64,000 bases of DNA from Fulvivirga ligni (GCF_021389935.1 NZ_CP089979.1:4135001-4199000), one strand, 5' to 3'; positions 31,322 to 41,173 are shown, counted from the first letter of the stretch. The notes: generated by a model not told the origin, from the letters alone. Numbers and translations are program-made.

Positions 31322-33747
31322 TACACATTGCCCTCCATTTTCACTCTCCTAAAGGTAGCTACAGGGTTGGTCAGTTTACCGAAAAACTGTAAAGCCGCCG
31401 CAGGATCGGCCAGATTCACCATTTGCCTATTGTTTTTTAGCTGCAGCCGATTAAGGCATGACCTATCAAACTCTTCTGCAAATAGATCAAACTTCATATA
31501 CTTATGCTCATATTGTGGCCAATCTTCCTGGTATTCATAAATAACTTCAGCTACGGTTTGCCAAAAAACGCCTTCTGTACAAATATTCTGTTCTTCCAGT
31601 ATGGCACTTAAAAATCTAAAGAAGCAATCAAATACGTCGGTGAATATTGAGAGTAATCGGATATTTTCTGGCACATCGGCAAATATTCTCTTCACTTCAC
31701 CACTTAGCTCTACCTCGCTACTCAAGACTTGCATTTCCTCTGTAATATCTTTCATTATAGCCTTTACCGGAACATTCTCTTCCATAACCAAGATCAGGTT
31801 TTCACCGTGCGGCATAAAAACGGTGTCATACTTATAAAAACAATGAAGCAAAGGTTTCATATAACATTTGAGATAACTCTGTAACCATTGCTTTGCTGGT
31901 AAGCCTGAGGCATTGATTAATTCTGCCACTAATGACCGGTTGTCTTCATCGTTATGAAGTAAGGCTGCCATGGTCATGAGCCTCTGTCCAGAAGCCAGCT
32001 TTGATGATGGGCTCTCTCTCCATAAGGCCGAAAGCATCTTATTATAAGCGTTGGTCCTACCCAATTCTTCAAAATAGAAATTTCTATAGCCAACAGTGGC
32101 TACTTCACCCAGCATTTCAAAACCTTGATCTTTTAAATATTGATCATTCCCCAATGTTTGATTTACCCACTCAGTAATAGCAGGAGTACCACTCATATAA
32201 TATGGAGATAAACCCCGCATAAATCCCATATTCAAAATGGAAAGGGAAGTTTTCACGTAGTATTTATCGGGTTTAGTAATATTATATAATGTTCTTATGG
32301 ACTGCTGAGCTAAATATTGATCGCGCCCCCTTCCCAGGTAAATCAATCTTTTATTGGCGATGTCAGGAGAAAATATACTTGCCAATTTGTTAAACCACTG
32401 CCATGGATGTACTGGTATAAAGCAATACTCGTCAGCACTAACTCCTAAAGAATTTAGCTTATCATTAAATTGATTCACTACCTCATCGCCAAGCTCATTT
32501 GAAAGTAAATTCCTGTACGTCAGACCGTTGACATGAGAAAAATTGGTCTGTTCTTTATGACCAGCTAGCCATATTAATTGAAAGCTTGTATCAGCTTCAG
32601 GAGCATATTTTTTATAATCTACAGTATCAAATCCAATGCGTCCGTTATTAGCTACAAAACAAGGGTGACCGGCGGTCATAGCATGCTCTATCTGCTGGTA
32701 TTCTGCATTGATGAGTTCAGTAGCCGGAGTGGCTTTGGTCTGTCGCATATAAGCGCTACCGTAGAGAGTGCTGGCAATCTCCTCCAAATAGGTAGGCAAC
32801 ATTTCAGCCGGTATGCCAAGGGTGTTTTTAAAATCCAATATGAATGACAATCCATCTAATGCAGCTGTTTCATCATTAACTTTTTTGGTTATGCTGGTTT
32901 CATCTATAGACCAATGATCTAAAGCCAGCTTTTTAGCTCTAAAGTAATAGATTACTCCAGGCTGGTCAGCGCTTAGTGCATAGTGCTCATATCCATTGCT
33001 GTCCTTTTCAAATGATTTTGGTTGCAATATCAATTCATGGGCAAACTCACCAATAGCTTTTCTAATAAAAATGATATTAGCTTTTGACCAGTTTTTCTCA
33101 TTCAGGTGATTTACGGCTTCTTCAGGATCATTGGCTAATGTGATAGGCCCACCTAGATCATGCTCACTTTTGGCTATTCGATAATCAGATTTTGTGCAGA
33201 AGGCCAAATGAGCTGTTTTGTGAGGAAGTTTTAATGATTTATCATATTTAAATCCGGCTTTCTTATTAAGTACATGAATTTTCTCATTTCTAATATCGGG
33301 CTCTACCACTATCCTATTTACTTTTTCATCTGAAAATATAAAATCCATAATAGTAGTAAACACATGCCAGGTGAAATGGGCAATTTTGCTCTTTGGAGGA
33401 GCTATTAGTATATGCATGCCAGCATCTCCTGGTTTTACATCATAGTATTTTCCTATGAGATCCTGCTCCGGATCATACCGTTCTAGCAAAAAGATTGGAG
33501 CATTATTGTAATATGCCATAAAGACTTGGGTATGGCCATTTACTATTTCCTGGTAAGCAGATTTAACCTGATCTAAAGAGGTATTCTGCATATCCCAGTA
33601 TTTTGCGTAATCTTGGTTGACCCACTGGTGGATGTACTTTGACTCACTTTCTACATCAAAAGCGTATAATTCAAAGACACCAATGCCTTTGATATGCTTT
33701 CTGAAAATGGGCTTTCTATTATTTTTAGGTTGAATTATAAAAGACAT
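31321..33747 (-). CDS. Fused GNAT acyltransferase-NIS siderophore synthetase (DesC-DesD / BibC-like)
   Basis: An 808-residue two-part enzyme. Residues ~1-190 form an IucB/DesC-like acyl-CoA transferase (HQWVNQDYAKYWDMQ, GDAGMHILIAPPKS, RIVVEPDIRNEKIH). It would put succinyl or acetyl on an N-hydroxylated diamine. Residues ~215-800 form an IucA/IucC NIS synthetase with ATP-binding AGHPCFVANNGRIGF (~359-373), VHPWQW (446-451) and KTSLSILNMGFMRG, then a FhuF-like C-terminal region. A single synthetase with its own acyltransferase and a decarboxylase nearby matches bisucaberin/desferrioxamine pathways; aerobactin needs two synthetases and no decarboxylase. Such acyltransferase-synthetase fusions are known for bisucaberin. 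Confidence 0.9.
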   Translation of the reverse strand: MSFIIQPKNNRKPIFRKHIKGIGVFELYAFDVESESKYIHQWVNQDYAKYWDMQNTSLDQVKSAYQEIVNGHTQVFMAYYNNAPIFLLERYDPEQDLIGKYYDVKPGDAGMHILIAPPKSKIAHFTWHVFTTIMDFIFSDEKVNRIVVEPDIRNEKIHVLNKKAGFKYDKSLKLPHKTAHLAFCTKSDYRIAKSEHDLGGPITLANDPEEAVNHLNEKNWSKANIIFIRKAIGEFAHELILQPKSFEKDSNGYEHYALSADQPGVIYYFRAKKLALDHWSIDETSITKKVNDETAALDGLSFILDFKNTLGIPAEMLPTYLEEIASTLYGSAYMRQTKATPATELINAEYQQIEHAMTAGHPCFVANNGRIGFDTVDYKKYAPEADTSFQLIWLAGHKEQTNFSHVNGLTYRNLLSNELGDEVVNQFNDKLNSLGVSADEYCFIPVHPWQWFNKLASIFSPDIANKRLIYLGRGRDQYLAQQSIRTLYNITKPDKYYVKTSLSILNMGFMRGLSPYYMSGTPAITEWVNQTLGNDQYLKDQGFEMLGEVATVGYRNFYFEELGRTNAYNKMLSALWRESPSSKLASGQRLMTMAALLHNDEDNRSLVAELINASGLPAKQWLQSYLKCYMKPLLHCFYKYDTVFMPHGENLILVMEENVPVKAIMKDITEEMQVLSSEVELSGEVKRIFADVPENIRLLSIFTDVFDCFFRFLSAILEEQNICTEGVFWQTVAEVIYEYQEDWPQYEHKYMKFDLFAEEFDRSCLNRLQLKNNRQMVNLADPAAALQFFGKLTNPVATFRRVKMEGNV

Positions 33748-33764
33748 GTTTGAAATTTTAATTT

Positions 33765-34949
33765 TTATTGATTGGAAATTGAAGGCTTCCCCAGTCCCTC
33801 CCGCGAACTTTTAAAGACCAGGCAATACAATGATAGGGTGATTAAAAAGCCAGCTCCAGCTATCCAGAATGGAATAACTAAGCCGTACTGATCTACCATT
33901 ACCCCCACGCCAAATGAGGTAATCAGCACACCCAAATTCTGAAAGAAATGTATCTTGCTGTAATCTGTAGCATAGGCTTTTGGGGTACTGAGTTCAAATA
34001 GTAGCACATCGAATTTTATCACCGCATGATAGATGGCCCAGCCATAAATTAGCCGTCCAACAATTATCACCCATGCTACCTGTGAGCCCTGTAAAAGTAG
34101 ACCTGCAACACCAAGAATTATGGAAGGTATAATAGCATTGAAGCCGTCTTTGGCCAATATTTTTCTATGATCAAGCCATAAGGCTACAAGAGCTACCAGA
34201 GCCGGAAGAGCATACATAGAACCAGAAACTATTTTACTATCATAGCTTGAGATTGCTTCCCAATACACGGAAAAGAAAGGCCTTATCATATAGGCACTAC
34301 CATACAAAATCATGGTAATTAGACCTAGTTTTAAGATAAAATCTTTAGGAAGGAGATCGCTTTTTTCGGTAGGCTCGTCAGGTAGCTTATAGTCAGTATT
34401 ATAACGGGAGCTTCTAAGCAGATAAAAGCTTACTGCCATCTGAATAAAATCACCGGCGGCCATAACCAGAAATATAAATTTAGGATTGAATGAATCTACA
34501 GCTGCACCACCCAGAATGGCTCCCAGGATACTACCAAAATGTACCACTACTGATAATAGCCCAACGGTGCTGGTATGATTCTCCTTTTCCACCAAGCTCA
34601 TTACATATGGATAGATAAGCAGGTAACTACCCTTAAAAACTATCATAGTAAGGGAGATGACCCAAAACAGTGCTAATGAATTTATCCGAAAGCAGTAAAC
34701 GCACAAGAGCCCTGCCGCCAACTGCGTGTAGACCAGCAACTTTAACTCAGCTACCCGTTTGGTTACAAACGCCCAAAGCGGAAAAGCCACCATTACAGTA
34801 AAACACATGGCAGCAATGTAATACCCCACATGTTTGGGATCACTAACCCCAAAAGTGCCTTTAAAAAACTGAGGGAAAAACGGATGAAGCATGGAGTCAC
34901 TTACCACCGCCAGCAATGTCATGCCAATAAGAAATAATTTAAGATTCAT
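33765..34949 (-). CDS. MFS transporter, probable siderophore exporter
   Basis: A 394-residue major facilitator protein with about 12 hydrophobic segments and no signal peptide. The loop 2 motif is degenerate (FVTKRVAELK). It is the third gene of the siderophore operon, 3 bp after the N-hydroxylase gene and 17 bp before the synthetase gene. By position it most likely exports the finished siderophore. Import of an iron-siderophore complex across the inner membrane cannot be excluded. Confidence 0.85.
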   Translation of the reverse strand: MNLKLFLIGMTLLAVVSDSMLHPFFPQFFKGTFGVSDPKHVGYYIAAMCFTVMVAFPLWAFVTKRVAELKLLVYTQLAAGLLCVYCFRINSLALFWVISLTMIVFKGSYLLIYPYVMSLVEKENHTSTVGLLSVVVHFGSILGAILGGAAVDSFNPKFIFLVMAAGDFIQMAVSFYLLRSSRYNTDYKLPDEPTEKSDLLPKDFILKLGLITMILYGSAYMIRPFFSVYWEAISSYDSKIVSGSMYALPALVALVALWLDHRKILAKDGFNAIIPSIILGVAGLLLQGSQVAWVIIVGRLIYGWAIYHAVIKFDVLLFELSTPKAYATDYSKIHFFQNLGVLITSFGVGVMVDQYGLVIPFWIAGAGFLITLSLYCLVFKSSREGLGKPSISNQ

Positions 34950-34952
34950 GGG

Positions 34953-36278
34953 TTATACTAATTCAAGTTTCTGAATAGCTTTTTCCTGCGGTGCACCAAA
35001 CTGTTGAAAGGCAATGCTTTTTTCTAAAGGATAATGCTCTGTGCCCGTCATCTCCTTTATTATATATGAGTTGCGATAGCAGGCCATCCCCAGATCCGGA
35101 GTGACAAAGCCATGAGTATGAAGCTCAGCATTTTGCACAAAGATTTCTTTACCTTGATGGTCTATACTGTAATTTCTATTGACATCGTACCTGCCCTTAT
35201 CATCCCATTTTATACGCCCTTCTACGCCTTTAATAAAGTCTGGCTGACTGTATTTGTAGCCTGTAGCTAGAACAAGACCTTCCGTTTCATGAGTAAAAGG
35301 TCTCTCCTGTTCTTGCTGGAATAGGTTAAGTTGAAATTTACCAGTGGCAATATCATATTCCGCTTTTACCAGCTCAGAGTTAGTCCTTAACCCCACCTGA
35401 ATATCTGCCACTAGTTTTTTAGTGTAGAGCAAATCAAAAATATCAGATATAAGAGAACTGTTAATTCCTTTGTAAAGGTGTTTTTGATGGTTTACTAAAT
35501 GATCTCTCTTTTCTGCATTTAAATTATAAAAGTAATCTACATATTCCGGAGAGGTCATTTCCAAGGTGAGCTTGCTGTATTCCAATGGAAAGAATCTGGG
35601 TGACCGGGTAATCCAATGGAGTTCATACCCGTGATTATCTGCATCCTGTAGCAAATCATAAAAAATCTCAGCAGCGCTTTGGCCACTGCCAAGCACAGTG
35701 ATAGATTTCTTCGCCTGCAGTTGGCTCTTATAATTAAGGTATTGAGAAGAATGTACAGCCCTGTCTTTAATTACCGAACAGCAGTGTGGCACATGGGGTG
35801 AAGTACCGGTGCCTAGCACCAGTTTGCGAGCTTTAATAGCAGCAATTTTTCCAGTACTTCGCTTTGCTGTTTCTATCACATAAAAACCTTGCTCTTCATC
35901 ATAGGTAATATTTGTCACTTCGGTCTGAAAGTGAACATTTTCAAGCTGTTCTACCACCCATTTGCAGTACTGATTATATTCATTTCTCAGTACTAGAAAA
36001 TTTTCTCTTATGTAAAAAGAATAAATTCTACCTTGCATTTTGAGGTAGTTAAGAAAGCTAAACGGACTTATGGGATCGGCCAACGTTACTAGATCTGCCA
36101 TAAATGGAATCTGCAAAGTAGTATCTTGCAGCATCATACCAGGATGCCAATTGAAGCCTTCTGATTTATCGAAAAAGATACCATCCAGTCCATCTAAGGA
36201 ATTTGTAAGACATGCCAGCCCTAGGTTAAAAGGACCTACACCTACACCTACAAAATCATATATTTTATCGTTACTCAT
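34953..36278 (-). CDS. Lysine/ornithine/diamine N-monooxygenase (IucD/DesB-like)
   Basis: A 441-residue flavin N-hydroxylase. FAD-binding GVGVGPFNLGLA (11-22), NADPH-binding ITVLGSGQSAAE (193-204) and the C-terminal GLVLATGYKYSQP are diagnostic. With a decarboxylase upstream and an acyltransferase-synthetase downstream, the natural substrate is probably cadaverine (or putrescine) rather than lysine. It makes the N-hydroxy diamine that becomes a hydroxamate after acylation. It is separated from the decarboxylase by 24 bp. Confidence 0.92.
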   Translation of the reverse strand: MSNDKIYDFVGVGVGPFNLGLACLTNSLDGLDGIFFDKSEGFNWHPGMMLQDTTLQIPFMADLVTLADPISPFSFLNYLKMQGRIYSFYIRENFLVLRNEYNQYCKWVVEQLENVHFQTEVTNITYDEEQGFYVIETAKRSTGKIAAIKARKLVLGTGTSPHVPHCCSVIKDRAVHSSQYLNYKSQLQAKKSITVLGSGQSAAEIFYDLLQDADNHGYELHWITRSPRFFPLEYSKLTLEMTSPEYVDYFYNLNAEKRDHLVNHQKHLYKGINSSLISDIFDLLYTKKLVADIQVGLRTNSELVKAEYDIATGKFQLNLFQQEQERPFTHETEGLVLATGYKYSQPDFIKGVEGRIKWDDKGRYDVNRNYSIDHQGKEIFVQNAELHTHGFVTPDLGMACYRNSYIIKEMTGTEHYPLEKSIAFQQFGAPQEKAIQKLELV

Positions 36279-36302
36279 GTTTAATTGTATTAAGGCTAAT
36301 GG

Positions 36303-37832
36303 TTAATTGTTTCTATAGTAATGATCGCCATGTTCTTCTATAATTCCAGCGATCTCTTCCATATCTGAGAGCTCTGTTAAAGGGTTGAGAAGAGTAAATT
36401 TTAAATAGACCTGATCGTGGACCTTCGTACTGGCTATCAAGGCCTTACCTTCATTGAACATGGCTTTTCTAATATGTGCATTTACGCCACATAAATCTGT
36501 TTTAGTGGCAGGAAGAGGATTATATCTAAAAACTATGGCACTTATTTCCGGTTGATTCAGAACTTCAAATTTTCCTCGCTCCCGAAGCATAAGGGCTGTT
36601 TGCTGAGCCAAAAGAATAATATCATCAATGTATTGTCCAAGCTTTCTTCTGCCCATCATTCTTAGTGTCATCCATAGCTTTAAGGCATCGAACCTACGGG
36701 TAGTCTGAATTGATTTCTTTACCATATTAGGCAGGCCTTCTTCCTCTTGCTCCTTAGGGTTAAGATAGTCAGCATGGTATTTTATGTAATCCACATGCGT
36801 TTTATCCCTCATAAAAAAGCCACTGGAGCTAACTGGTTGAAAGAATGTTTTATGATAATCAATGGTGACAGAATCTGAAAGCTCAATACCATCCAATTTA
36901 TGACTGTGTTTATCACTCAGCATTAAACCTCCACCATAAGCAGCATCTACATGAAACCATAGTTTATAGGTCTCTGCCACTTCTGCTATAGCTGTGAGGG
37001 GGTCAATAGAGCTAAAATCGGTTGTACCCGCTGTACCTACCACAGCAATAGGAACATTACCCTTTGACCTCTCATATTCAATAGATTCAGTGAGAGCATT
37101 CACATCCATTTGAAAGTTTTCATTAACCGGTACGGCTACAATAGATTTTTGTCCCATTCCTAGTAAGGCTGCATTTTTCTTCAGGCTAAAGTGACTTACT
37201 TCGGAGCAAAATATTCTAAACTTAGAAGCATCATGAGGTAGCCCATCCAGCTTGGGGTCTATGTTATAGTGCTTATGGATAAAGTGATCTCGGGCCAGCA
37301 GTAAGCCCATCATATTAGATTGAGTGCCTCCACTGGTGAATATACCATCACTATTTACCGGATAACCTATCTTATTTAGTGTCCAATCTATAAGCTGTAG
37401 CTCTATCAACGTGCCCCCGGCACTCTGATCCCAGGTATCCATAGATGTATTTAAGGAACTAATAATTACCTCTGCAGCCAGTGCAGGCGTGAGTATAGGG
37501 CAATTAAGGTGCGCCACATACTTGCGATGATGAAATGAAACAGCGTCATTCAGATACAGCTCTTTAAGTTCATCCAGCACTTCGTGCAAGCTAGATCCGT
37601 AGCTGGTGTCATCTATAAAAACCTTTGAAAAACGACTTTTCAACATCTGCACAGAGGCTCCACTAAAAGGATTATCACGGCTTTCAAGGTGCTCCATCAC
37701 GGCATTCACCGTCTGGTTCATACTTTTCTGGTAATAAGCTTTGTTTTCAGGAAGCTCGCTGAAAATATATTTATACAATTGGTCTTTAGTAAGCCCATCA
37801 AGAAGTTGATGGGCATAGCTATTCTGCAGCAT
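36303..37832 (-). CDS. PLP-dependent amino-acid decarboxylase, probable lysine decarboxylase (DesA-like)
   Basis: A 509-residue group II decarboxylase. SGGTQSNMMGLLLARD (~167-182), the PLP-stacking region FHVDAAYGGG (~293-302) and the Schiff-base Lys328 in TIDYHKTFFQP are all present. As first gene of the operon it would supply the diamine, cadaverine from lysine by analogy with DesA. 2,4-diaminobutyrate decarboxylase is the main alternative by similarity. A perfect 7-5-7 palindrome lies 27-45 bp upstream, fitting iron control of the whole operon. Confidence 0.9.
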   Translation of the reverse strand: MLQNSYAHQLLDGLTKDQLYKYIFSELPENKAYYQKSMNQTVNAVMEHLESRDNPFSGASVQMLKSRFSKVFIDDTSYGSSLHEVLDELKELYLNDAVSFHHRKYVAHLNCPILTPALAAEVIISSLNTSMDTWDQSAGGTLIELQLIDWTLNKIGYPVNSDGIFTSGGTQSNMMGLLLARDHFIHKHYNIDPKLDGLPHDASKFRIFCSEVSHFSLKKNAALLGMGQKSIVAVPVNENFQMDVNALTESIEYERSKGNVPIAVVGTAGTTDFSSIDPLTAIAEVAETYKLWFHVDAAYGGGLMLSDKHSHKLDGIELSDSVTIDYHKTFFQPVSSSGFFMRDKTHVDYIKYHADYLNPKEQEEEGLPNMVKKSIQTTRRFDALKLWMTLRMMGRRKLGQYIDDIILLAQQTALMLRERGKFEVLNQPEISAIVFRYNPLPATKTDLCGVNAHIRKAMFNEGKALIASTKVHDQVYLKFTLLNPLTELSDMEEIAGIIEEHGDHYYRNN

Positions 37833-37858
37833 ATACTTAAGTTTAGGTTGAGTTAATT

Positions 37859-37877
37859 ATTTAGAATAAATCTAAAT
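37859..37877. promoter_or_regulatory. Iron-box-like palindrome before the siderophore operon
   Basis: ATTTAGA-ATAAA-TCTAAAT is a perfect 7-5-7 inverted repeat of 19 bp, extended by T/A on both sides, just upstream of the decarboxylase start. Size and symmetry fit a Fur or DtxR/IdeR-type operator. Nearly the same site precedes the TonB receptor at 61422. The remaining 340 bp up to 38219 hold nothing I can assign. Confidence 0.65.
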
Positions 37878-38219
37878 AGACCGCAAATGTATAGGCCATA
37901 ACATCATCCTACAATCGCCAATTATAGTGGTAGAATCACTAATATTGGTTACTGTTGATAAACTTTGAAGTTTTGTCTACCAGATCATCAAAATGTTCTT
38001 ATCCCTGACACCGAATATCTTAAGCTCAGACATTATCAGCTAATGTTAGCTATGCTCACTCACTAGGTTTAGTTACTAAATGTGATCTGAAAAAAATTAG
38101 ATCAATATGGTTAGGTAGAAATGGATTAACACACATACTCAAGAATTAAGGCTTGCTATTCACTTCTTTATGAATAGATGTTTTGTATATTGGCCTGTAA
38201 TATTTTAGGTAGTAGCAGC

Positions 38220-39887
38220 ATGCAGTTTGATAATATCATTATAGGATCGGGAGCAGGTGCCTTATCGGCAGCAATTTGTCTCTCACGCGAAGGTCAGAGT
38301 GTCTTAGTTTTAGAACAGCATGATGTGCCTGGGGGATGGTGTCACAGCTTCTACCTTGAAGGCCATCAGTTCTCGCCTGGCGTTCACTACATAGGCATGC
38401 TCAACGAGGGCGGCTCTACGCGAGAATTATATGAAGGACTTGGCGTGGCCAATGATCTTACGTTTTTTAGAATGAGAAAAGAGGCCTATGAACACTGCCA
38501 TATTGGTGACGAAAAGATAGACCTTCCATCTAATTTCCATGATCTCTATCAGGTATTATCAGAAAGGTTTCCTCATGAGAAAAAGGGATTAAAAAAGTAT
38601 TTAGAACTTATTGAAAATGTAGGTAAGCAGCTGGCACTTATACCTGAGATGAATGGATTTTGGGATCATATCACCATTCCTTACCGCACCAGACATCTGG
38701 GCAAATATGGATTATTCAGCCTTAAGAGAGTCATCAATTGGTTTATTAAAGATCCGCTTTTGCAAACCGTACTTAACGTGCAGAGCGGAAATCATGGCCT
38801 CCCTCCTGCCAGAGCCAGTTTTCCGGTTCATTGCGCTGTGATGGACCATTATGCCAAAGGCGGATTTTATCCTAAAGGTGGTGGAGCAGCCATCGTAAAA
38901 TCTATGACCAAACTGATAAAGAAGAATGGAGGAGAAATTCGCACCAGCACCAGTGTAAAACAGATTTTGGTTGAAGATACAGGTAAGAAAAATAACAAAA
39001 AGGCCATTGGTGTAGAATTGGACAATGGCGAACAAATTTTTGCAAAACGTATCATTTCCAATGCTGATCCTGAGGTGACATATAGAAAACTAGTGGGCGA
39101 AAACCACTTGAGTAATGGATTGATCAAAAAGCTTAATGGCACCAAATATTCTTCTGCCTGCCTCATGCTCTTTCTAGTGGTGGACATGGATTTAAGAAAG
39201 GCAGGTATAGACAGCGGTAACATCTGGAAAGCAGCTAAAATAAATTTGGATGAGGCCTATGATGATCTTTTAGACATGGACGTGGCCAAAGGCGAAAAAA
39301 TGCCTTCTCTATTCATCAGCTGTCCTACCATAAAAGACCCTACCAGCTTTAATGGTCGCTACCATACCATAGAGGCTGTAACATTCACTAATCATAAGGC
39401 CTTTAATGAATTCAGAACACCTGAGAAACGAAAATCCCAAGCCTATCAGGATTTAAAAGAGGCCATTGCCAATAAAATGATCAATGCCATTGAAGAGGTG
39501 GTTCCAGGTATTCGTGAAAAGATTGTCATACAAGAATTGGGTACTCCTTTAACCAATGAGTATTACATTAATACCACCAATGGCTGTGCTTATGGCACGG
39601 AGAAAACCTTTAAACAAGTAGGTCCCCTCTCCTATAAACCAAAGAGCGAGATCGAAAACCTGTATCTATGTGGAGCCAGCATTCTGTCTCATGGTGTTGC
39701 CGGAGCCACATTCTCTGGGGTACAAACAGCAGCAGAGATATTAGGCTGCAAGCAGAAAGACTTAATACAACCCATTGAAGGTCAGCGACTCAATGTGTAT
39801 GATGCCGAAGATGATAAGGACTACCCTGAAGAAATATTGGCAAAAATGAAAGTAAGGAAGTCTAGAGCGAAGGTGGAGTCTAACTAA
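38220..39887 (+). CDS. Phytoene desaturase/retinol saturase-like FAD-dependent oxidoreductase
   Basis: A 555-residue flavoprotein. The ATG at 38220 is chosen because it directly precedes the FAD-binding fold (FDNIIIGSGAGALSAAIC, VLVLEQHDVPGGWCHSF); an ATG at 38178 would add 14 residues. The C-terminal NLYLCGASILSHGVAGATFSG is the second dinucleotide-binding signature of the CrtI/all-trans-retinol-saturase group. No carotenoid genes are visible nearby, so the substrate is unknown; a lipid or polyene is likely. It is divergent from the siderophore operon, and its stop overlaps the convergent gene by four bases. Confidence 0.82.
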   Translation: MQFDNIIIGSGAGALSAAICLSREGQSVLVLEQHDVPGGWCHSFYLEGHQFSPGVHYIGMLNEGGSTRELYEGLGVANDLTFFRMRKEAYEHCHIGDEKIDLPSNFHDLYQVLSERFPHEKKGLKKYLELIENVGKQLALIPEMNGFWDHITIPYRTRHLGKYGLFSLKRVINWFIKDPLLQTVLNVQSGNHGLPPARASFPVHCAVMDHYAKGGFYPKGGGAAIVKSMTKLIKKNGGEIRTSTSVKQILVEDTGKKNNKKAIGVELDNGEQIFAKRIISNADPEVTYRKLVGENHLSNGLIKKLNGTKYSSACLMLFLVVDMDLRKAGIDSGNIWKAAKINLDEAYDDLLDMDVAKGEKMPSLFISCPTIKDPTSFNGRYHTIEAVTFTNHKAFNEFRTPEKRKSQAYQDLKEAIANKMINAIEEVVPGIREKIVIQELGTPLTNEYYINTTNGCAYGTEKTFKQVGPLSYKPKSEIENLYLCGASILSHGVAGATFSGVQTAAEILGCKQKDLIQPIEGQRLNVYDAEDDKDYPEEILAKMKVRKSRAKVESN

Positions 39888-39897
39888 ATGTTAGACT
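39877..39897. terminator. Bidirectional hairpin over convergent stop codons
   Basis: AGTCTAAC-TAAAT-GTTAGACT is a perfect 8-bp stem with a 5-base loop, followed by TTAATTTT. The loop contains the stop codons of both convergent genes. Confidence 0.6.
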
Positions 39898-40519
39898 TTA
39901 ATTTTAAATTATAACCAAGCCATTGCTTTACCTCATCTGACCTTTCCGGGTGATCCATTAAGTATTTGCGACAAACCTGCTCACGCCCTTTTACCTTATT
40001 ATTTAAAGTTCTGTCAATAATATACCTATAAGTGCTATCGGCAAACTCTGACTTGCCTATATTGTGCCTCCAAGTAGAAAGAATCCTATTTTCTTCATCG
40101 TGTAATGAATATAGATCATCAAAGGATTTTTCCACTAATCTAATTCCATTATTCACTTCACTAACTGTTCCTTGATCCCTAAATAGTTGAGAAACAACTT
40201 TTCTAGGTCCGTTTGTGAAATTTCCATCTAGTGACTTAATGGATCGGATAAGTATTCCTCCGTAGCCTTCACGATTATCACTTTCCCACAAAGTAATATC
40301 TAATCCACTATTGTGAAATCGCCATTGCCAAGCATCCAAATTATGCTCGTGAGTGCTGCTGTCCCTATGCTGTTCACAATTAAAATAAAATTCGATTTCC
40401 ACCAATCTGTATTCCACTTTGTTACTTATCAAAACAACATGATTAAAAAGGTATTCCGCTAGCCTATCAAATTGTGGTTTCAAATCATTTTTATTTATTA
40501 TTATTCCTTTCTCCATCAT
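39884..40519 (-). CDS. Unrecognised protein, second gene of an overlapping pair
   Basis: A 211-residue soluble protein with no signal peptide. Conserved-looking blocks are YRLVEIEFYFNCEQHRDSST, WRFHNSGLDITLWES and YGGILIRSI, followed by a basic helical C-terminus. This pattern (EIEFY...H.D...H...FH.SGLDIT...GGILIR) recalls a Bacteroidota family sometimes labelled DNA-3-methyladenine glycosylase-like, but I cannot confirm that and see no proven active site. It overlaps its upstream partner by 29 bp and is therefore co-expressed with it. Confidence 0.6.
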   Translation of the reverse strand: MMEKGIIINKNDLKPQFDRLAEYLFNHVVLISNKVEYRLVEIEFYFNCEQHRDSSTHEHNLDAWQWRFHNSGLDITLWESDNREGYGGILIRSIKSLDGNFTNGPRKVVSQLFRDQGTVSEVNNGIRLVEKSFDDLYSLHDEENRILSTWRHNIGKSEFADSTYRYIIDRTLNNKVKGREQVCRKYLMDHPERSDEVKQWLGYNLKLKSNI

Positions 40520-41096
40520 TATATTCGTTTTTAATCCATTTACCTAAAGCGAACAAGATCTTATCAATAGTATCAAGATCAGAAATTTCATGCTTCTCAA
40601 TCCAACCTTGATAAGCATTTACATCATCCCAAGTGATTACCCTTTTATTTAGATCCACCTCATCAGTCCTACGAGCCAATCTAAAAGCCCTGATGACATG
40701 CTGATCAATAATGGGTTCATTTCTATCGCAGAGATGCCTACCAAATTGCTGAAAAACAACAGCTCTATTATTCTCAGGTGGTTTACCCTGTATCCCCTTA
40801 ACAAGATGCCTTTCTTTACCTAGATCACCTTGTTTCCATAAGATAGATAATAACAGCTTTTCTAGAATAGAGAATTCATCAGCCTTTTCAAAGTTGACTA
40901 CCTCATCTTTTAAAATATCGAGGTCTTCTAGCTTTTTTAGCTCATTCCTGGTAATTTGAAATAAAAGTTGAGGGTATTTACTTTCATTAAAATGATACTT
41001 GATAGGAACATCCTTTAATATTTCCTCAGGAATAATTTTTCCATTCGATTCTTCAATGATATTGAAAATCTCTTCTACCTTTTTCACTATAGACAT
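40491..41096 (-). CDS. Unrecognised protein, first gene of an overlapping pair
   Basis: A 201-residue, charged, probably all-helical soluble protein. Blocks that look conserved are EKLLLSILWKQGDLGKERHL and VFQQFGRHLCDRNEPIIDQH. The P-I-x-D-x-H-V-x-R-A stretch is reminiscent of the region after the helix-hairpin-helix in some HhH-GPD-like proteins, but no Asp/Lys catalytic motif is clear. Its overlap with the next gene suggests the two products act together. An AATCGATT palindrome lies about 80 bp upstream. Confidence 0.6.
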   Translation of the reverse strand: MSIVKKVEEIFNIIEESNGKIIPEEILKDVPIKYHFNESKYPQLLFQITRNELKKLEDLDILKDEVVNFEKADEFSILEKLLLSILWKQGDLGKERHLVKGIQGKPPENNRAVVFQQFGRHLCDRNEPIIDQHVIRAFRLARRTDEVDLNKRVITWDDVNAYQGWIEKHEISDLDTIDKILFALGKWIKNEYNDGERNNNK

Positions 41097-41173
41097 ATTT
41101 CGTTTTTAAATATAACAGAAACAATATAGTCTATCTTAATTATATAACATAACCATTTGAATTAAATCAGTTC

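Noticed and set aside
30240-37832. Aerobactin-type pathway
   Set aside because: Aerobactin needs two NIS synthetases and a lysine hydroxylase without a decarboxylase. Here there is one synthetase, fused to its acyltransferase, plus a decarboxylase.
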